36,171 nucleotides of DNA from Mnemiopsis leidyi (lineage: Eukaryota; Ctenophora; Tentaculata; Lobata; Bolinopsidae), in contig JH152907.1 of the NCBI GenBank assembly GCA_000226015.1, forward strand, positions 3,318 through 39,488, read 5' to 3'. Of the stretch, positions 21,101-33,100 are shown piece after piece. A model generated the notes under the pieces. It ran no database searches. It was given only the letters and a program-made list of their open reading frames with translations, and was not told the DNA's origin. Positions within the stretch are counted from its first letter, which is position 1. Each line of letters opens with the position of its first letter. Both the position numbers and the translations under genes were made by a program.

Positions 21101-24100
21101 TCTTACTCCATCATGATATCTTCCTAGAAGTTGACAGCGTTACTCGTCTCTCTCCCAAATTATAGATCAGAGATCTTACTCATGGTACCACATTTGTCTA
21201 ACTTATACTCACGACACCCCGTCCTTGCAGGTGGAGCTGTTTACAGATGAGGTACTGAACTCTGTTTGTGAGGGTGTGAAGACGTTCTACAACGAGGCTT
21301 GTACGGTAGAGGACGATGTCTACACCATATCTATAGACAAGTTTACTCAAGTTAATGAGAGGTTTGTGTGTGATGTATAAATAATCTGTTTATGTGAAAC
21401 TTTTTAGGTTAAATTTGTTGGGTTTGAAACAAATTTATCTGATATGATAGGTTAGTCATGGAACATCTAATGACTTATATTAAATTCATTGTTTTTGGTG
21501 GTTTCTATGAGGTCCTGAACTGTTGTTTGTGGTAATAAAGCAATGAGTCGTTCGTCCTGGTAAAACCCTCGGAGTCACGATAATTACGTTTTAACCTACA
21601 AAGGTATATCATATATTATTAATAAAAACTAGATAGCTTTGCATAGCCTTTGTAGGGTCAGAATATGAAAAGATATGAGTCGCAGTTAGCCGCTACCACA
21701 AAGTTTTTTTCTCGGTACTAAAACTACGCAAACGCATTCATCGGTGCTCGACAAAAACTCAAAACTCAAAAGTCAAAACAACACATAGTTTGATCAATTT
21801 ACTAACATACAGTTTATACTTTTATACTAGAGTAGCTAGCCAAAGTTGAGTATGCATTTCAATGTCGACGGCTGATTTCTTTACAGGGTGATCAAGGAAA
21901 CCTTTCACAAACAAGAATCATTGCAGGCCGCAACTTTTTTAGCTAGGCTAAAGCCTACAGGGTTATTTTAAGAAATAAGCCTCAGGCGCCTATATTGGAT
22001 TTTTGTATCTTGGCTTCTGAAGGTGGTCGAGACCCCATTTTGGGCGTAAAATGACCGCAAAGGGCAAATTTATATTACAGTGATAAAGAACTTTATACTC
22101 GTTATATGGCTTATTTTTGGAGATATTTGACAAAAAGTGATTTTTGACCGCACAGTTCAAGGAAACAAAGCTGTGTGATCAGTGCCAAGACGCTTAGGTG
22201 GACCCTGACCTGATTTACTTGGGAAAGCTTTGGAGATGAGGACGAGCTCCTCCCTCCTCCCTCTATCTTTGTTTTCTGTTATACTTATCATACTTAAATT
22301 CGAATTTGAATTTGAACTTATTATTGAAAATTTAGTCAACTTTAGCAAAAGTTCAACTCAAATAAATATTAACAACCTAGTGAGTGGTTCGTGGACCAGT
22401 GTGGCTGGTCAGTCAATAGGTTCTAGCGAAGCGATTAAATCGGAATCGATGCAACAAGCTACATCATCGGTTAAGGAGTTTGGTTCCAATAACGTTGAAA
22501 ACTTAATGTTTCCTTGCATAAGAGACTTCGAAGTCTCTGTCAGAACTTTTAATTGGAATTTATTTATTTTTGTAGTAGAAATGAGTCTGAAAACTGGTAA
22601 ATGACCTGTATGAGACCGCTATAAGGCCACTATAAGGCCACTATACGGCCTATAAACGTACTAATATAGGGATAGGGGCAAACGGCATTTACACGGTCTT
22701 TGTACAGCCTTTATATGGCCTGTATGCGGTCACTATAAGACACTAAACGGCTACTATCATATGGCCGGTACACGGCATTGACACGACTGTAATTTGAATT
22801 ATGATCCAAGACTTATTTTTACGATTTGAGATTACGTTTTTGATCTTGATGTAGGAGAAGATGAACATTACCAGCAGGCCTGAATACTGTTAACGATTTT
22901 TCTATGTAGAGTTTTGGGTAAGGCTAACACAACTATTCCCGATGTGGCCCTTCATTCTATCAGGACTGTCTCGATATCAAGATCTCTGGATATCCAGGCA
23001 GCCCAAAAATGAACTTCCCCCAAGTTAGACCAGAAGATAGTCAGAGGTATTAGGTTTGACCAGAAGATAGTCAGTGGTATAAGGTTCGACCAGAGTCTTG
23101 AAAATGCCCTTGTGGGACATTATTAAGCACAATAAAGATTTATATAATGCATTTACCGAAAAGACTGTTAATATTCAGAAGGATGTCAACGAAGTCAACT
23201 TACACCGTGAAATAAGTCCCAAAACAGCCCAAGCGACACATGAAGGAGTTCGAAAGGTTCCAGTCACTGATGGTGTTCTCCGATAGTCTGATGAGCTGAT
23301 AGTGGGATATACCTAAATTTGTCAGGGATTTGACGCTTAATCCAGCAGGAACAAAATTTATATCGTGTATAACGGTCATTTCAAGCTCCCAAACATTCAA
23401 AACCGACAACTTGATGTTGTGTTACAAAAATTTCGGGAAATTATTAATGCTGAATATTGTGACAAAATATGGTATATGTCTGCAATTTTTGTCCCAGATT
23501 ATCAAAAATGTATGTTTTTATTATATTTGATGCCATTTATGTATGTTTTTATTATATTTGATGCCATTTATTGCTTCAATAAGTGTTGTTAATCAAACAA
23601 GTGTTTTGGATGTTTTGATGCCTTCAATCATGCTGGCATTTGGACGTTGAAATACAAAAATTTTGAGAAATTCAGTTCGTGTAAAAGGTCGAAAATCACT
23701 TTTTGTCAAATATCCCCAACAAATTAGCCATTTAGAGTATAAAGTCCTTTACAACGGTAATATAAATTTGCCCTTTGCAGTCATTTGAAGCCATCTTAAA
23801 ATGGAGTCTCTACGACCTTCAGAAGACAAGATACAAAAATCCAATATTGCGCCTGAGGGTTATTTCCTAAAATAGCCCTTGAGGCTTTAGCCTAGTTAGA
23901 AAAATTGCGGCCTCCAATGATCCTTGTTCGAAAGGTATTCCCTTATCACCCTGTAAAGAAATCAGCCGTCGACATTAAAATGCATGCTCAACTTTGGAGT
24001 TTGGCTAGATACTGTTATCACGGTAGCTGTGACGTGCTGTCTCTTTCAGCCCGATATAACAGATAATATTTGTATCTGCGCGTGATCAGCAGGTTTCTGT

Positions 24101-27100
24101 TGGCGCCGTCTCTGTTAGACTAAAAGTAGAGGATGGTTATCTCTTATCAAATCACAAAAATTGCCTAAGTTACCATCCATTCGTTATACTAAGTAAAATT
24201 GGAAAGAGGGCAAATGCAAAGTCGTGTTCAATCAAACTCCATATTCCATCAACTGGTTTAACGAAAGGACAATTAATAATTCTCCTATAAAATCAGAGAA
24301 AAAGAACAGCAGGGCTGTCTCTCTAACACAGTCTCCCCTCACAGGACGTATACTCTGAAAGTAACGCACGAGTACTACAAGGAAACAACTACTGCTACTG
24401 GACAGAAATACTCCTTGTTTTCATATACGGACTCTGCTTCAGTCAAACTGATCTTGGGTAAGTTTCTGTGTGTCATGCACCGCGCTCAAGTGTCTGTGTG
24501 TCATGCACCGCACACAAGTGTCTGTGTGTCATGCACCGCACACAAGTGTCTGTGTGTACATGCACCGCACANNNNNNNNNNNNNNNNNNNNNNNNNNNNN
24601 NNNNNNNNNNNNNNNNNNNNNNNNNNNNNNNNNNNNNNNNNNNNNNNNNNNNNNNNNNNNNNNNNNNNNNNNNNNNNNNNNNNNNNNNNNNNNNNNNNNN
24701 NNNNNNNNNNNNNNNNNNNNNNNNNNNNNNNNNNNNNNNNNNNNNNNNNNNNNNNNNNNNNNNNNNNNNNNNNNNNNNNNNNNNNNNNNNNNNNNNNNNN
24801 NNNNNNNNNNNNNNNNNNNNNNNNNNNNNNNNNNNNNNNNNNNNNNNNNNNNNNNNNNNNNNNNNNNNNNNNNNNNNNNNNNNNNNNNNNNNNNNNNNNN
24901 NNNNNNNNNNNNNNNNNNNNNNNNNNNNNNNNNNNNNNNNNNNNNNNNNNNNNNNNNNNNNNNNNNNNNNNNNNNNNNNNNNNNNNNNNNNNNNNNNNNN
25001 NNNNNNNNNNNNNNNNNNNNNNNNNNNNNNNNNNNNNNNNNNNNNNNNNNNNNNNNNNNNNNNNNNNNNNNNNNNNNNNNNNNNNNNNNNNNNNNNNNNN
25101 NNNNNNNNNNNNNNNNNNNNNNNNNNNNNNNNNNNNNNNNNNNNNNNNNNNNNNNNNNNNNNNNNNNNNNNNNNNNNNNNNNNNNNNNNNNNNNNNNNNN
25201 NNNNNNNNNNNNNNNNNNNNNNNNNNNNNNNNNNNNNNNNNNNNNNNNNNNNNNNNNNNNNNNNNNNNNNNNNNNNNNNNNNNNNNNNNNNNNNNNNNNN
25301 NNNNNNNNNNNNNNNNNNNNNNNNNNNNNNNNNNNNCACACAAATGTCTGTGTGTCATGCACCGCACACAAGTGTCTGTGTGTCATGCGTTTCATGAAAA
25401 TGTCAGTGTAGACAGTAAAGCTGATCTAGTGTGTGTGTGGCGCGAGTAACGTTTTTGCTGGTATTTTTTTTTTCTGAGAATATGACAAAAATTATTTAAT
25501 TTTTTAAAAATTTTGCAAAGTTTTATAAAATCAACTTATTAGTGAAAGCATGCAGCGATGTTTGGTGTCGATAATGCTCCTGCATGTATATTCTGTCTTG
25601 TGAACACGATATAACTTTACAGTGTACATCTGTAATAAGCTGTGCTAATTTGGATTTTCCCTTTTTTCGTAACTTTAGTTAGGTTTCCACTTGTTTTACA
25701 TCTAGCTTAACATCTAGTTTTACTTCTAGTTTCACATCTAGTTTTACATCTAGTTTTACATTTAGTTTTGCATATAGTTTTGCATATAGTTTGACAGCTA
25801 GTTTTACATCTGGTTGAATACTAGTTTGACATCTAGTTTTACAACTAATTTTATACTAGTTTGACAGCTAGTTTGACATCTAGTTTTACAACTATTTTTA
25901 TATTAGTTTAACATCTAGTGTCACATCTAGTTTTACATCTAGTTTTACATCTAGTTTTACATCTAGTGTTTTACATCTAGTTTTACATCTAGTTTTACAT
26001 CTAGTTTTATACTAGTTTTACATCTAGTTTTACATCTAGTTTTGAGCATGTGCATGAACTTCAGAGCAGATATGCAGGGTTGAGCTGACCGCGCACCCTG
26101 AACCGTCAGTTGTTTATCCCAGCGACCGTAAGTTATTCGTCAGTTTTCAATCATCACGTCAGTTTTTGGGGTTCTGGTATAATTGCGTGAACCTACAAAA
26201 TTTATTTCATAGTTTCGTTTAAAGGGTTTATGAACTTGTACTGTCATAGAAATTAGTTTTCTTTACGCATTCTCCTTCAATTTAGATCATTTTCTGAGCA
26301 TTGCATTGATAAAAGCACTTTTTTGGACTTTATTTCAAAGAAGACCAATTGAGCTGTCATTTAATAATCTAATTCCTTATTCCTTATTGAGGAATGTTGC
26401 TCACAGCACCAACGGTTTGATGTTAACATTTAATTGGACTGCACGAGTTTTGCCACAAAAACTTGCTCTGAAACTGTTGCAGTTAAGTCAGAGAAATCTT
26501 GCTAACCATCTTTCCTGAAGTTTGAAATATTTAAGATCATTGCAAGCAAATGTTTAGATTGGATTATAAAATTCCAAATGTTCGATATAAAAATCCAAAA
26601 TATTTGCATCATATTTGGTGTAACTTGTACGATTTCTACAGACAAGACAACACGTACATTTTATAGACTGATATTATAAAGCATAAATAGAGCATTTTCG
26701 TTTTGGTGCACTTGTTGGGATTCAAATAATTGAGTAATTGCTCCTGACTTAGGTATCTGCCGCAACATCAAGTTTGAAAAGCACGGGCGTTGTCCGTTCT
26801 GGACTGGATTAGACGAGGTAATGGCGGTGTTGAGTGACTCCAAAAGTTTTTTAAAGAAAATTGTTTCAAGATTCTCCCGAAGCGAACAATTTACCTTATC
26901 CAGTACAGCAGTTAGTGCCGGTCGATCTGTGTCTATTGGACCTTGTCAGAGTATTTCACTACCCAGAACTAAAGCAGGGCCAATACAGTTAGAGTAATGA
27001 GGTTTGAAACCTTCGGAAATTTGAGACACCTCCTCAGAAATACCGTTCCCTATAGGTCTATAGCCGGTAACCCCGAACTTTAGTTACTGTCAGTAACCCC

Positions 27101-30100
27101 TAATAGTAATCCCTCTTATTATTATTTTAACTCTTATTTCAGTACAAGCCTGCACGTCAGACCTGCAAGTACAGCCGCCTCCCCAACCGAAAGGTTACCT
27201 GTTCGGGAACAATGTGACACTGACGTGCACTGGAGCTGGGTTCCCTGTCCCGGAGGTTCAGTTCTTCAGAGACGGAAATCCTGTCGGTAACTGGGGTGAG
27301 TTTCAGTGGGGAGGCTTTCATTTCCTGAATGTTATAGTTGAGAGATCATCGTTGTACGATTTTACAAACTTATAAAGCGTAGAATGGCAATGAAAACAGA
27401 AGATGCAAGCAAAATTTTTGTCGATTATTCGAAAAATCAATTAACGCATGCGACCTTCAAACCACGCCCAGCATTAGAGATCTGAATTATCTTTTCAATT
27501 TTTTTTCTCTAGACAACAGATAATTTTTGACTGTTTAATTTGATAATATAGATAATTCTTGATTGTCATCGCGAAGAAAGAAACCTATTCTCAACAAATA
27601 ATTGAAATGTTTAATCAAGATGGTATCTGATTCCCAACTCTACCCAGCATCGTCGTGCCGTTCAGACTCTCTAGAAGGCCGGATATTTTGTGACCTGAAG
27701 TTGAGCAGATATTCAGAGTCGGGTGTGTACCGGTGTACGGGGTTTAGCAACATTCGGAGGGAAACTAGATACTGCAACACTTCTGCCTTTACTGTTTCTT
27801 TTGGTGAGTGAGAACATTCTAGAGTAAAACTTCTGATGCTGTGACTTTCAGCCTAGTAGAGCGGTTGATGTGTTAGAGCCGATAATGAAATCTTGATCTG
27901 GACTAAACGCTTAAACGATCTTGAGCTAAATGTTCTTAATTCTGTCAAGTCTAATCATTATCATCCTTCTTAACTCCCTAATTGAATGGTAATGGTGATT
28001 TCTCTCATAATTAACATTATCATGTTCAAATATGAACAGGCGTCGATTGTAAGTATTAGTTGTATTTGTCCTTTGGTAAAGGTATAGAATTTGGAATTTT
28101 ATTGATTTATCTATCACACTTTCAGTTCATTAATGATGAATAAGAACTGACCATAAGATGACCAACACACAAGTTCCCTAACCCCTCACTTCCCCTCAGT
28201 TGGTGAACCTACGGTACATTCAGTAGTCCTACAAGAGAATCCCTCCCCCGCCATCTCCTCCCTGATCTGCACTGCAGAGGGAAACACTAACCCCAAGTCT
28301 GTCTACTGGATCGGGAACGGTTCTAGCGAGATTCAGACCGGGATGAAGGAAATAGGTCGCTTTAGGTTAGGAGTTTTTTGTTTTTGATTTTGTCGGACAT
28401 TTTTTGTACTTCTGCACCATCTTAAATATTTTTACAATTTCAGTATTTATAGCGAAACAGTAAAAACTATCTTTTTCACAAAATAAGTTAAAACTTTAAA
28501 GTTGATAAACATTGATACATAGTTAAACAATAAATATAATCATTCCACAAACAACTTTTACAATTGAAATTCTTGTTACCAATGTAACGGCTAACTTTTT
28601 TTTGCAATTTTCTGAATGCTTAAGGCTTACCAAAACAAGGTGTTTGTTCCTGTAAGCTCTGTCTCCTCTTCAAATCAGAAAATCGATAAAAATTCCAATT
28701 ATTACTTTAATTGCCATGAGGCTATATAAAATTTGATAACTGCAGGTTTTGCCCAAAGCCTGGCAATACTTCTTTCTGACATTAATACAATATTATATAA
28801 ATACATCCGAACATTAAGAGTCTGCAAATTTATCAGACTACTAGAGTACAGCCAAATGCGGTAAAAGTTAAGGTCTTATGTACTACTTCATAAAAATAGC
28901 ACTGTATCACCTCCCTACTTCTTGAGCTAGATATTAAAGGTCTCAGTAAAGACAACTCAACAAAACAATCTTACGAACGGTCTGATCAGACTAAAAATTC
29001 AAACTGAACTTTCACCCTCCGTACACAGTTCTCTTCCTCACACAGCTCCGGATGGCAGATAAGTGCACTTTCAGGGACTTCAGAACTTTTACAAGCTCCT
29101 CTTCAGGCATCCTCAAGTATTCTGAGTACGAAATTGATGTTCCGACTTTGTGCGCAGTGTTTGGGGTCATCAACTTTTCTATCGCGAACAAGTTTGATTC
29201 ACTGAGAACCGTTTCCATGGATATCGCGTGATTACTCAGGGTGTCACGTGTTATACCCCTGCTCTTAATCACATGACCCAGGGCCTGGCAGTCTGACATA
29301 GCTTCATGAAGCCTGAGTTCAGGTCCATTGCTCATACGATAAATCGTCGTAAGATTGCCGGAAATACCTCGTGATTTCAAGATTTTCCACACATCAGAAA
29401 ACTTTACCCCACTCTTCACTTTCTCCATGAGCCCACTGTCATGGTCACAACGTACACGTGTGTGATGTGATAACACGTGATTATCAAAGTTCTGGTTGTT
29501 AAAACCTACCAGGACCACATTTACGCAGTCCCGGAAGATCCACCTCCACATGTTCACTAGACCCTCTGTTATGGAGATAGTATCTAGCTCTGTCCTTCGT
29601 CCCCCCAGTAGTCTGTATAGTTTGCCGTTGTTACTGTACAGATTGTTCACGCTGGAGGCCCCGCAGGATACCGGCCTGGTAGGTGTTATGTAACAGGTGT
29701 AGTTCTCTGTCGTCGTGATGTCAGGTGCCCACTTGATTTTCTTTACCCCTATCTGAGAAAACAATGTGCGTTAGAATTTACAATTACAGAAGATATAGGT
29801 TTTTTCCTTGCCAAATGTCTGCCCAATTCAGCAAAGGCCAACGTCTACGTTCTAGAGTAAACTTAAACACTCGTGAATTCATTATCCGCGTTTATCATTT
29901 TTTATTAACCAAGAAAAAAGTCCAAACAAAAAGTCCAACCAGCAGTATATTGGAAATCTGAATCCTCGTTTAACCAAGAAAAAAGTCCAAACAAAAAAGT
30001 CCAACCTGCAGTATATTAGGGATCTCGTTTTTCCCCAACTTGACGAGACCATCCGTCTCGAGATCGAACAGAGCAAACGTCAGGTGATCTTTATTCCGCT

Positions 30101-33100
30101 CTGCTACTTGGACAGAGGACAACTTTACTTCTTTATCTCCTGTGTGACTCTCTTCTACTCGAGCTCTCTTTCTACTAGGAACTGGTAAAGATACAGTTTT
30201 CATGTTGTAATTCAGAAGGAAAATGTAATTGTAATTGTTAGTCTTCTTACAATAAGAATGAAACAGAATCGAGCCATCAAATTAAAATAGCGTTATTGAA
30301 AAAATCTGACAAAAAGTACAAATTTTACTTTTTGAAGCTCATTATTCAAACCTTGTTGTTCTTGTTGTTGGGCGGCGAGTCTCTTCAATCTCTCAATTTC
30401 TTCGTCGCTGACCTCTATCTCGTCATAACAATCGTCTTCTTCACAAGCCTCTTCGAAACTGATAACTTCACCCTTTTTCTCTCCTTCAGAACTGGCCGCA
30501 TCTTCGTTCGAACCTCCCTCATGAACGTCTGATTCAGATGAGTGAGCCGAACAGAACGAGTTATAAAACTCATCAGCCGCCTCAATCATCTCTTCACTGA
30601 ATTCATTGAAACAATCATCATCTGCCGCTTTTATCATCTCTTCTCTGGATTTATTAAAACACTCATCATCAGCCGCTTTAATCATCTCTTCACTAAATTC
30701 AGTGAAATATTCATCATCGTTGTCGTGTGTTTGTACGTTCATCATCGAGCTTCTAAAATAGATAAGAAATTAGGGTAAATTATCAAGTCGTAAATCATGA
30801 ATGAAACCGCAATTTACAATTTAATTAAGTTCTTATTGACAACAGTTGAATAGGTTTGTTCTCAAATGAAATGATTTAGTCTGGAGCAAAGTATGAGAAA
30901 TCAAGAAATCCAGATGAAGCAAAGTTTTTCTGGTTTTAAAGTTTACACAATGAGTCGAGAACAAAGAAATAAGACTTCACAAAGTGCAAACTGCTTTTTA
31001 CTACAAGATTAGACATCACAGAAGTTTAGCATTTTCACTGCCAGTGCCATACTGTTTTCTTCTTCAAAATTTGGCCAAGGTCTGCTAGAGTAAACCAACG
31101 TCCACGTATAAGCCCTGATAAGGACACAGAATTAAATTATGAAAAGCTTAAGTTGGTCTGATACGGTTGCGAACTTCTTAGGGCTAGAAAATTATAAGAA
31201 TGTCTCAGTTTTCAGTCCCAGTTTTCCTAGGATCTAGGATGTAGGCAGAAAAAATAACAACGAAGCGTATAGATACGAAACTACATTATCAAAGTCTAAA
31301 GAAATCACTAAACAGTCAACATAGCACATTGACGAAATGTAGTTATAAACTTCAATTACAATCTCGTGAATGAAACTTAGAAAAATTCTGCTACACGCGC
31401 ACACTGCGAATGTTGCATTGGCACACTGCTACACGGGGACGAGTGTGTAGTCACGTGACATCTAATGGTCACGTGGTGCGCGCATTGGAAAGAAAACCTT
31501 TTGTAGCATATGGGTATCTTGGACTCGGTCCAGTTAGTCACATCTTGGCAGCCAGTGTAACTTGTTAGTGCTGTGAATAACTCAATGGAATTTGGAAAGA
31601 TAAAGAATGCACGGCGACATCTTTTGAAAATGAAAACTTCTGTTTAAACTTTGATTGCTAAAATATTGAGCTTTAATTGCTTAGGAATTAGGATAGAGCT
31701 CGTTAAAGAAGTTTGCTTCATATGTGACTACTGTGTTGAGAAAGATTAGGGACAGAAATGCTTTTTCAACTATTTGTATCTTAGAGCTTTAATTCATATA
31801 TAACTGCTAAAGCTATAATTTTAGTTCTTCAGTTGCTCACTTGAGGACTGTGTAACGTTAAAACCGCGTAAAAGTCGACAATTGATTGTACAAAAACAAG
31901 ATATTTGTTAGTTCCTCAAATTCTTGTAAAGCAAATCAAAATGAAGCATATACAAAGGTACTAAAGCAAGACTAAACTTTTACAATGGCTTTCAAACGAA
32001 GTCAAACAGTTATCACATTTCAGATATTGTGTTTCATTAAGCAAAATATCAACGTAATAAGAGCTAAACTCAAGTGATAAGTGTAATAATAAGCGTGTCA
32101 ATTTCGCCCGCAGTCTCGTGTGTCAATTACCAACTGCGACCGTTGTCTTTTCTCTTATTCTCCTATTACAACACAGAACTGCCGGTAAACGTGACAGCCA
32201 AACAACAACAAGCAATATGAGAGCACTAAAGCAAGTCAATACGGCAATTCCAAGTTTAACACATTGTTCCCAAATCTAACAGAGTGATGTTTGTAATATA
32301 GTTATAATAACATAACATATAGACAACGCATCTCTGTTCGTGGTTCTTCTCTAGAGTTATAGTTTATTGAATCGAGAACAGCTGCCCGGATGACTGGCGA
32401 ATGGCGATTTGACTGTCAGCTGGTGGTATTTATCTTGTACGTGATGACAGTTACCATGCCGACGTGAAACAGTGTAACACGCAATGTGTAACACGCAATG
32501 TGTAACACGCAATGTGTAACACGCAATGTGTAACACGCAATGTGTAACACGCAATGTGTAACACGCAATGTGCATCACGCAATGTGCATCACGCAACTTA
32601 TTGAAAATAGCCTTCTCGCCTAAGTAATCAGACTTATGGTGGGCCTTCTGGTTTGAAACGTAGGTATGGAGAGTTTATCAATAATTTCAATCGCGGAACA
32701 TCAGATGGAGCGCGTAGACCACCATCTCTGATCTTGCGAACGGCGACGGGCGAGAAAGCAAGGCATATAAACGAAAACATCTGCACTAATTACAATTGGA
32801 AATTTTGGTACTTATATTGATAAAAACAGCCGAAACAGTTTAACCTGTTTAACTGAAAATAAACAAAAGAAGGCCGCAATGAAACTCGAACCGTGTAATA
32901 AGAACCTAACAGATAGGCAGAATGCAGATAGATTTACAGAACATCTTTCAGGACGCTGACTAGACTGAACGTGACAGACGCCGCCCAAGCCTCAACATAC
33001 AGTTGCTGTGTAAAGCAGACTACAGATACTTTCTGTAAAGAGGTGGGCCCTTTGTGCAGGAGTCTTATATTTCTCTTTAGTAATAGCTTTCTTATGCGAA

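Larger units (their letters stand above)
21832..24013. mobile_element. About 2.2-kb element with long (about 320 bp) inverted terminal repeats
   Basis: The left arm (about 21832-22150) and right arm (about 23686-24013) are imperfect reverse complements along their whole length. Examples: ATGTCGACGGCTGATTTCTT at 21863 against AAGAAATCAGCCGTCGACAT at 23958; CAAAAAGTGATTTTTGAC at 22131 against GTCGAAAATCACTTTTTG at 23689. The 1.5-kb interior has no transposase; small open frames at 22230-22604 and 23098-23286 show no family signal. Long-arm TIRs suit Mutator-like or foldback elements. Target duplications could not be fixed. Confidence 0.7.

Noticed and set aside
22230..22604. 124-residue frame inside the long-TIR element as a transposase
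   Set aside because: No catalytic motif; F/E/S-rich low complexity, probably chance.
24415..25449. Open frames of about 290-344 residues on both strands
   Set aside because: Most of their length is N; the rest is the 28-bp minisatellite. Only exon L at the left edge is real.
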